Assembly (NCBI GenBank): GCA_048550535.1
Contig: JBLYYN010000136.1
Coordinates: 1-7,208, forward strand
Origin: CBDULX01 sp048550535
Lineage (GTDB): Bacteria; Pseudomonadota; Gammaproteobacteria; SZUA-229
DNA: 7,208 nt
Reading direction: 5' to 3'
A program made the translations under genes and the position numbers. The notes under the pieces are model-generated. The model was not told the origin of the DNA, searched no databases, and saw nothing but the letters and a program-made list of their open reading frames with translations. The first letter of the stretch is position 1, and every line of letters starts with the position of its first letter. Shown one piece after another: positions 1 to 5,500 of the stretch.

Positions 1-362
1 AGCTCCATGCAGTTTGCATAGTAGCTGACCGTTGCTGGCCAATCAGAGAAAATACCTGCAATGCCGACATCTTTGGCTAGCACATCCAGCACCTCAAGCA
101 TATCACCATCATTGTTGATTACAGATGTCGTACTCTGGTAATACCAGCCGCCGCCGCTATTAAGGATGCCAGAGCGTTCCAGTGTCCAGGTGATGATACC
201 CATACCTGCGTTGTTTGCGTTGACGGCGTAGTCCGAAGCTACAATCTGCCTGTAATTATCGAGTGTCAGTAAGGCCCACATCGGCGGTGCGACGTAATTG
301 ACGACTTGTGCATGCAATGATTCCAGGTCTGTCAGGGATGGATAGCCTTCGCTGATGCTGTA
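1..362 (-). pseudogene. C-terminal fragment of a glycerophosphodiester phosphodiesterase (GDPD), 5'-truncated
   Basis: The minus strand from 359 down to 1 is open for 119 codons and continues past the left edge. It reads as the end of a GDPD-family protein, with motifs such as GIITWTLERSG, GGGWYYQS, NDGDM and GIFSDWPATV. GDPDs hydrolyse glycerophosphodiesters to glycerol-3-phosphate and an alcohol using a TIM-barrel fold; the GIFSDWP segment corresponds to the last barrel strand. The N-terminal half, with the His/Glu metal and catalytic residues, is absent. In this frame a TAG stop lies at 365-363, directly upstream, and beyond it is the intact NYN gene. The first in-frame ATG is internal (281-279) and I see no ribosome binding site. 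No stop or frameshift interrupts the visible piece, so truncation is recent or this is an assembly junction. The C-terminus appears close to the window edge. Family assignment is fairly sure; pseudogene status is inferred from the missing 5' part. Confidence 0.68.
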
Positions 363-366
363 CTAT

Positions 367-840
367 TTATAGGAGTAGGTCTTCATCAATTGCATGGTAG
401 ATGCTGGCAGCATCAATAAGGGAGTTGGCTGTGAGTGCGGGTACACCATAGACTTCAGCCGTTACGCTATAATCGATTTTTATTTTTTTTAACAATAGAT
501 CGAAGTCGCCATCACCCGATAGCAGCACTATGGTATCAAGGTTTTTCGCTGCTTCTAAAACATCAATAGTTATGCCTACGTCCCAGTCTCCTTTGGCCGA
601 GCCGTCACTGCGCTGAATATAGGGTTTTAGTTTTACCGTAAAGCCAATATGTTTGAGGGCATCCTGGAACTTGAGTTGTTTATCATCACCACGATGAATG
701 GCATAGGCTGTTGCAGAAATAATCTCACCTTCAGAGTTTATTCGCTGCCAAAGTTTCCGGTAATTAAATTGACGGCCATAGGCCTGGCGAGTGGTGTAAT
801 AAATGTTTTGTACATCAACGAAAATTGCAATTCTTTTCAA
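367..840 (-). CDS. NYN domain (LabA/DUF88-type) putative PIN-like ribonuclease
   Basis: A 157-residue protein consisting essentially of one NYN domain, the PIN-like nuclease fold of the LabA/DUF88 family. Visible motifs are FVDVQN at residues 7-12 (acidic D9), KGDWDVGITID at 83-93 (D85, D87, D93) and LLSGDGDFD at 106-114 (D110, D112, D114). These form the usual acidic cluster thought to bind a divalent metal for RNA cleavage. There is no signal peptide or membrane segment, so it is probably cytoplasmic. The length suits a stand-alone bacterial member, and the LLL ending looks like a natural C-terminus. The start is TTG at 840-838. Its only upstream support is a weak AGG about 7 bases before it, and the in-frame TAA at 900-898 allows only a CTG as an alternative. 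It lies 126 bases downstream of the methyltransferase in the same direction, and the truncated GDPD follows at once. The RNA target is unknown; nuclease activity is inferred from the family. Confidence 0.88.
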   Translation of the reverse strand: MKRIAIFVDVQNIYYTTRQAYGRQFNYRKLWQRINSEGEIISATAYAIHRGDDKQLKFQDALKHIGFTVKLKPYIQRSDGSAKGDWDVGITIDVLEAAKNLDTIVLLSGDGDFDLLLKKIKIDYSVTAEVYGVPALTANSLIDAASIYHAIDEDLLL

Positions 841-966
841 ATTAGAGCCTGCCAGTGAAATAATTGAGCTTGTATAAACATAACATAACAGGAAAACTTA
901 GGCAGCTAAAAAGTGTGATGTTATAAAATTCCAGGTCCCGGTGTGGAGGCTTAAATTATCATGGTG

Positions 967-1617
967 TCAGCGATGATAATGTAATATACGGCCTTTGCAA
1001 CTGGAGCCGTCAGTGGCCTGTATGTTGAATTTTTCAAAGTGGTGTGTATAACCCAGCTGGATCATTTTTTTTGTAAAGATTGCGCGATTACCACGATTCG
1101 GGTCCACAATAATGACCTCGCTATCAATAGCGGAGTGCTTATCAATGAAGCTGGATACGTTTTCAGAATGTGCAGGCTCATATAAAACATCACTGCCAAT
1201 AATCAGGTCGTATTTGCCAAGCAATGGATTCTCCACTTCCCAGTTACCCGTTTCGAACTTTATTGGTGGTAACTTATTTCCCAGCACGTTTTTATTCAGG
1301 AATTCTTTGGCCAGTGGATGATAGTCACTGGCAGTGATATCTATGCCCATTTGATGCAAAACAATACTTGACAGGGCGATACCACAGCCAATTTCCAGTA
1401 CCCGTTTATTGTCTAGATTATAGCTGCAAACTGTGGCGGCGAGTATGCGAGAAGCGGGCCACACCACACCAAATAAAGGCCAGCTTGCAGAGGAGATGCC
1501 CAGTGCTTCGGCACGATGTTCATGATCGTAAAACTGTTGACGGTCTTTGAGGGTTTGGATCTGGTAATCAATGTTATCGACGGTGATGGTTTGGTGTTTT
1601 AGCTGGTAGTTTTGCAC
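967..1617 (-). CDS. Class I SAM-dependent methyltransferase, METTL21/Methyltransf_16-like
   Basis: A 216-residue Rossmann-fold methyltransferase. Seen in order: a family-typical FGVVWPAS segment at residues 49-56; motif I VLEIGCG at 73-79, the SAM-binding glycine loop; an acidic residue in TASDYHP (D98), expected to contact the SAM ribose; GNW at 124-126; and the post-II motif IIGSDVLYE at 139-147. The D-V-L-Y-E signature is characteristic of the lysine methyltransferase superfamily that includes METTL21, VCPKMT and ETFB-KMT. A late VDPNRGNR segment (171-178) and the ending GRILHYHR complete the domain. The likely reaction is SAM-dependent protein N-methylation, but the substrate cannot be read from the sequence and bacterial members are mostly uncharacterised. 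Translation starts at GTG (1617-1615), with only GGA about 8 bases upstream as a possible Shine-Dalgarno; an in-frame TAA lies just upstream. The stop is TGA at 969-967. It is first in the minus-strand block, and a perfect 8-bp hairpin sits in its leader. Confidence 0.88.
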   Translation of the reverse strand: MQNYQLKHQTITVDNIDYQIQTLKDRQQFYDHEHRAEALGISSASWPLFGVVWPASRILAATVCSYNLDNKRVLEIGCGIALSSIVLHQMGIDITASDYHPLAKEFLNKNVLGNKLPPIKFETGNWEVENPLLGKYDLIIGSDVLYEPAHSENVSSFIDKHSAIDSEVIIVDPNRGNRAIFTKKMIQLGYTHHFEKFNIQATDGSSCKGRILHYHR

Positions 1618-1643
1618 GTGGTATCCAGACAGGGACAGGGATT

Positions 1644-1664
1644 AATGGAAACAGGCTTTCCATT
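1644..1664. repeat. Perfect inverted repeat upstream of the methyltransferase
   Basis: Arms AATGGAAA (1644-1651) and TTTCCATT (1657-1664) are exact reverse complements separated by a 5-base loop. The element ends 27 bases before the GTG start of the minus-strand methyltransferase. It could be an RNA hairpin in the leader or a dyad operator for a dimeric regulator. There is no adjacent T-run on either strand, so a simple terminator is unlikely. The repeat is seen directly; its function is inferred. Confidence 0.55.
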
Positions 1665-1803
1665 GCACAAGGTGTTTAAAAGAGACTATGCAGCAGATAA
1701 GAAGGGATGCTTAAACACAGTACGCTAGTCGTGGCTGCTAAGCAAGATATTCTCATATCAATAGATCAAGTTGTCCATCACCGATATGATTAATTAGAAG
1801 CTG

Positions 1804-1817
1804 CCGGCTAAAGCCGG
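1804..1817 (+). repeat. Short GC-rich hairpin CCGGCT-AA-AGCCGG
   Basis: CCGGCT (1804-1809) and AGCCGG (1812-1817) pair to form a six-bp, mostly GC stem with a tiny loop, followed by ACGATTTT. It resembles a weak rho-independent terminator on the plus strand, but no plus-strand gene precedes it in the window. Its right arm, AAAGCCGG (1810-1817), is also complementary to CCGGCTTT at 1856-1863, so it can instead take part in a longer hairpin. Confidence 0.45.
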
Positions 1818-1870
1818 ACGATTTTAGGAGTGGCTTGATTTTTATCCTGATTGGGCCGGCTTTTCTTCTT
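1810..1870 (+). terminator. Possible rho-independent terminator or structured RNA end
   Basis: AAAGCCGG (1810-1817) pairs with CCGGCTTT (1856-1863). Inside it TTAGGA (1824-1829) pairs with TCCTGA (1845-1850) with one G-U pair. The outer stem is followed by a pyrimidine-rich TTTTCTTCTT tail ending at 1870. The shape suits a plus-strand terminator or the 3' end of a small RNA. It overlaps and excludes the short hairpin at 1804-1817. No plus-strand coding gene lies upstream within the window, so the transcript it would end is unknown. Pairing is seen; function is inferred. Confidence 0.35.
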
Positions 1871-2109
1871 CACAATCATACAGTGCTATAAATTAATCTA
1901 TGCTAGTATATACAATATCTACTATCCTTAAATCTTTGGCATTTCTCTTGATGCATCGATGGGTATTCCATGCTCCTTAAAGGACGGACTACTGGCCCTC
2001 GATATTATGTACCATGTAAAACATTACCAGGACTTCATTGAGCCGGCTTAGCTGGATAAGCGGCCATCCAGACCTGGAGATTCCCCAGTAATTACTAAGA
2101 GAGAAGATC

Positions 2110-2235
2110 ATGAGCAAAGAACATAAAAACAAAAGAGATGATAAAAAGAAATCGGTTATGACGCCAAAAGAAAAGAAGGCGGCTAAGAAATTGAAAAAGG
2201 AGTCTAAGGAATCCACCGGTCTTTTTGGTCCATAA
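2110..2235 (+). CDS. Small lysine-rich hypothetical protein (41 aa)
   Basis: An ATG-started 41-codon ORF ending in TAA. The product has 14 lysines, one arginine and several Glu/Asp residues, so it is highly charged and probably disordered or a single charged helix. The centre reads TPKEKKAAKKLKKES and it ends GLFGP. No signal peptide, membrane segment or cysteine is present. Very similar small KEKKAAKK-type proteins of unknown function occur in gammaproteobacteria, as far as I recall; a search is needed to confirm. The upstream AAGAGAGAAG, three bases before ATG, is a purine-rich but imperfect ribosome binding site. It is the only gene in the window with an ATG start. The basic composition could suit binding to nucleic acid, ribosome or membrane, but nothing in the sequence decides this. 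The opposite strand is open over the same bases only because lysine codons read as Phe/Leu in reverse. Confidence 0.68.
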   Translation: MSKEHKNKRDDKKKSVMTPKEKKAAKKLKKESKESTGLFGP

Positions 2236-2315
2236 TATCAAGACCTGTGGATTTGACCGGATTTTTTAAAAAATGCTGTTAAACAGCTTCAAGCTTGAAC
2301 GATACTCGGTATTCG

Positions 2316-2338
2316 GGCCGCATGCAAAACATGGGGCC
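2316..2338. repeat. Imperfect inverted repeat downstream of the small gene
   Basis: Arms GGCCGCATG and CATGGGGCC pair over nine positions with a single G-G mismatch around a CAAAA loop. It lies 81 bases after the small lysine-rich gene. No T-run follows, so if it acts on transcript ends it would more likely stabilise RNA than terminate by itself. The pairing is visible; the role is unknown. Confidence 0.45.
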
Positions 2339-2424
2339 TGTGTTCCAGTTATCAACATTTCTACTACACTTGTATTTTTACTTTGATGTTTTCTATACCC
2401 GCTAAAACTGCTGAATAAGCTACC

Positions 2425-2463
2425 ATCAGCTGGTAATTAGCTGTTAGCGCTGATTGAGTTTTT
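2425..2463 (+). terminator. Weak terminator candidate
   Basis: ATCAGC (2425-2430) pairs with GCTGAT (2449-2454) around an 18-base loop, followed after four bases by TTTTT (2459-2463). It could end transcription from the small lysine-rich gene, isolating the glucan synthase. The stem is short and the loop long, so confidence is low. Confidence 0.25.
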
Positions 2464-2498
2464 CGCAACTACAGCTCATAAGGCCAATGCTGAGCAAA

Positions 2499-2521
2499 GG
2501 AAGCTCTGAATCAGAGCTTCC
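2499..2521. repeat. Perfect 11-bp palindrome just upstream of the glucan synthase
   Basis: GGAAGCTCTGA (2499-2509) and TCAGAGCTTCC (2511-2521) are exact reverse complements around one central base. As RNA it would fold into a stem of about 8 bp with a 7-base loop, 21 bases before the AAGGAG ribosome binding site. As DNA it is a strong dyad that could bind a dimeric repressor or activator. There is no T-run to make it an obvious terminator. Confidence 0.6.
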
Positions 2522-2542
2522 TTAAGTGCCCCGGGTTCGAAC

Positions 2543-2548
2543 AAGGAG
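2543..2548 (+). promoter_or_regulatory. Shine-Dalgarno AAGGAG that defines the glucan synthase start
   Basis: A perfect AAGGAG. Six bases downstream, in the glucan synthase frame, is ATA (2555-2557); ATT (2561-2563) is twelve bases downstream. The ATG at 2550-2552 is one base from the SD and opens a two-codon frame that stops at once (ATG TCA TAA). The next in-frame common start is TTG at 2624, which has no SD. The SD therefore argues for an unusual start codon, or for a sequence change at this point. Confidence 0.7.
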
Positions 2549-2554
2549 AATGTC

Positions 2555-5500
2555 ATAAATATTAAAGGCTTCGGGTTTTCGTCGCGAACACGGAATACGC
2601 TACGTCACGACCAGGATACCGAGTTGCTGCGCTCAGAGTTATTTAGCATCGAGCAGCTTAAGCGTCACGCAGTAAGCCTGGCCGGCCAGCATAAAATAGA
2701 CCTACGTTCAGGTCCGGACAGGTTATTGCCACGGCTGGCGGACAATGAACGGGTTCTACTGGCGGCGTATGACGTGGTAACCGCCGCAGCGACTCCTGGG
2801 CAGCGGATCGTGCCGGCAGAGGCCTGGTTGCTCGACAATTTCTATCTCATCGAGCAGCAGATTGCTCTGGCGCGTCGGCATCTGCCGCGCGGCTACAGTC
2901 GGCAGTTGCCTCGACTGTCTAATGGTCTGTCAGCTGGTTTCCCCCGTATTTACGACCTGGCCCTGGAGTTGATCTCCCACATGGACGGTCGAGTCGATAG
3001 CGATAACGCTACCCAGTTTATTACCGCTTACCAGTCCGTCGAGCCATTAAAACTGGGTGAATTGTGGGCATTCCCGATTATGTTGCAGTTGGCGCTGCTG
3101 GAAAACCTGCGTCGGGTGGCTATGCGAATCGCCGGTCGGCGCGAGGAGCGCGATGCGGCCATCACCTGGGCCGACCGTATGCTGGCGACGGCGGAAAGGG
3201 AACCGAAACAGCTTATCCAGTTACTGGCCGAGTTTGCCCATGCCGATGTGCCTCTCACCGCGCCGTTTGTGGAGGAGTTTTACGCCCGACTTCAGGCTCA
3301 GGGACCCGCTATGGCCTTCGTTCAAACCTGGGTCGAGCAAAAATTACACGAGCAGGGGGTAACCGCAACCCAGTTGTCGGAGGTGGCTGCGCGAACGGCG
3401 GCGACCAACCAGATATCCATCGCCAACAGTGTCAGCAGTCTGCGCTTCATCGGCACCATGGACTGGAGAAATTATGTCGAGTCCCTCAGTGTGGTCGAGC
3501 AGACCTTGTCTGAAGACCCCGCAGGGATGTACCACATTCAGGATTTTGCCACTCGCGACCGTTATCGTCATGTCATAGAAGACATGGCCAGGAGCAGTTC
3601 GCGCACAGAGCTGGAGGTGGCACACGAAGTCCTTGTTCTGGCACAGAAGGCTGCCGAGCAATCGAGTACCCGTCATCGTAGCGCCCATGTCGGATTCTAT
3701 TTAATTGATCAGGGACGTTACATACTGGGTCCTGTGCTCGGCTGTCGTTGGTCGTTGAAATTACAATGCAGCAAAGCCAGTCAGCATTTCCGCCTGTTCC
3801 TTTACCTCGCCCCCATCCTGTTAATCATCGCATTGGCGACATCGGCCGTGATTTTTTCTTTCGGTGGATTCAGGCCGGCTGACTGGCGTTACTGGTTTTT
3901 TGCGCTCACCGGCATCATCGGCCTGTCGGCGCTGGCGGTTCCGTTTATGAACCTGCTGGTTACCATCCTGCTGCCGCCACGCGCTTTGCCGCGACTGGAT
4001 TTTTCCAGTGGCATTCCATTCAAACACCGCACTATGGTGGTGGTCCCCACCTTGCTGAGCAAGCCGCAAGATATTGATGATCTTCTCGAAGCCCTGGAAA
4101 TCCGTTATCTGGGTAATCGCGATGAAAATCTGTTTTTTGCCCTGCTGACGGATTTTCCTGACGCGCCTGAGCAAACTATGCCAGAGGATGAGGCCTTGCT
4201 GGCCCATGCGCGCGAAGCTGTACAAGCGCTCAATGCGAGCTACCACGAGGACCGCCCGTGCGTGTTCTATCTGTTTCACCGACCTCGGCTGTGGAATGCC
4301 ATCGAACGTGTATGGATGGGCTATGAGCGCAAGCGCGGAAAGCTGGAGCAGTTCAATGCCTTACTGAGGGGAGAGGCAAAAACGGCATTCTCGGATATGG
4401 TGGGAGATGCATCCATCCTCACTTCAATCAAGTACGTCATCACCCTGGATACCGACACCCAGCTGCCTCGCGACGCGGCACGCACACTCATAGCGAACAT
4501 GGCGCATCCTCTCAATCGACCGGTGTACGATGCCGACAAAGGACGCATTGTCGATGGCTACGCCATCCTGCAACCACGTGCGTCCATCAGCATGACCAGT
4601 GCAGGCCAGTCACGATTCTCCAAACTGTTCGCGGGTGAGTCCGGCATCGATCCCTACACGCGCGAGGTATCCGATGTTTATCAGGATATTTTCGGGGAGG
4701 GGTCGTTTATCGGTAAGGGCATCTACGATGTGGATGCTTTTCGTCAGGCTGTCGATGGACGCTTTCCGGAGAATCTGATTCTCAGCCACGACTTGCTGGA
4801 AAGCGGCTATGCACGTTCGGCACTGGTGACCGATGTCGACCTTATAGAAGAGCATCCGGACAGTTACGCCATAGAAGCCAGCCGGCGACATCGCTGGATA
4901 CGTGGCGACTGGCAGCTGTTGGGCTGGTTGCTGCCGCGCGTGCCCGGACCACCCAGCTCAGAGGGCTCGAAGCCGAAGCGGCAAGCGAACCCGCTGAGTG
5001 CACTGTCGGTGTGGAAAATTATTGACAATTTACGCCGCAGCCTTGTACCCCCATCGTTGCTGGCACTGCTGATCGGGGGCTGGCTACTGGTTCCCGGTAC
5101 CGCCTGGTTGTGGACCCTGCTGGTGCTGGCGGTGGTGTTGCTGCCCAGCTTGCTGGGGGCCATGATCGAGTTCATGCGTAAGCCTGAGGAACGTGACTGG
5201 CTGATGCACCTGGCGCTGACCGCCAAATCCACAGTCCGTCCAGTCATGCTCGATGCGCTGACCCTGATCCTGCTGCCCTACGATGCCCTGATATGCCTGG
5301 ATGCCATCCTGAACTCGGCTGTGCGGATGATGTTTACCCGACGTGGATTGCTGCTCTGGCAACTGCGTGCCTACACAAAGCGCAACGCACGTCGTAGCCT
5401 GGCCGGTTTCATTATAGAGATGTGGATGGCGCCGACTCTGGCGCTAATACTGGCCTATGCGCTGTGGCAAACCCGCGCACAGGAGTGGATGTTCTGGGTA

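Larger units (their letters stand above)
1618..2109. other. Divergent intergenic region (492 bp) without a convincing gene
   Basis: This gap separates the minus-strand methyltransferase start from the plus-strand small lysine-rich gene, so it should carry outward promoters for both. I see no ORF with both a good start and family resemblance. It contains a perfect inverted repeat (1644-1664), a 7-bp inverted repeat TCATATC/GATATGA (1753-1759 and 1783-1789, 23 bases apart), the GC-rich hairpin cluster at 1804-1870, a very AT-rich patch near 1885-1920 that could hold a promoter for the small gene (TATACA/TACAAT at 1909-1916, no good -35), and a CTGGAT/ATCCAG hairpin (2052-2057 with 2066-2071) in the small gene's leader. 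No promoter here matches the consensus well. Confidence 0.6.
2236..2554. other. Intergenic region (319 bp) between the small gene and the glucan synthase
   Basis: No gene is visible here. Structural elements include a 14-bp A/T palindrome (2261-2274), a short GCTGT/ACAGC hairpin (2275-2287), a hairpin with GGCCGCATG/CATGGGGCC arms (2316-2324 and 2330-2338, one G-G mismatch, loop CAAAA), an ATCAGC/GCTGAT stem followed by five T (2425-2463), and the perfect palindrome at 2499-2521. A weak promoter candidate for the glucan synthase is TTGTAT (2370-2375) with TATACC (2394-2399), spacer 18, matching the sigma-70 consensus at only 3 and 4 of 6 positions. Confidence 0.5.

Noticed and set aside
918..948. 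Minus-strand TATAAC (925-920) as a promoter for the NYN gene
   Set aside because: The -10-like box matches 5 of 6 bases, but the corresponding -35 position reads CTCCAC, and no extended -10 TG is present.
649..1550. Plus-strand ORFs over the NYN and methyltransferase genes (649-858, 1112-1321, 1368-1550)
   Set aside because: They are antisense to genes with clear catalytic motifs and have no similarity that I recognise.
1771..1790. TTGTCC and TATGAT as a promoter
   Set aside because: The spacer is only 8 bases, far too short for a sigma-70 promoter.
1970..2041. Plus-strand 23-codon mini-ORF with an ATG, upstream of the lysine-rich gene
   Set aside because: It has no good ribosome binding site, no recognised similarity and ordinary chance length; it could be a leader peptide but nothing supports that.
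1989..2216. Minus-strand 75-codon ORF with hydrophobic Phe/Leu/Ser-rich product
   Set aside because: It is the antisense of the lysine-rich gene; AAA/AAG codons read backwards as Phe/Leu, producing a false membrane-like protein.
2529..2542. CCCCGGGTTCGAAC resembles a tRNA T-loop
   Set aside because: There is no pairing 3' arm (AAGGAG follows), no acceptor stem and no anticodon arm, so it is not a tRNA or a clear tRNA remnant.
2550..2558. ATG at 2550 as the glucan synthase start
   Set aside because: It is out of frame, stops after two codons (TCA, TAA), and sits only one base from the Shine-Dalgarno sequence.
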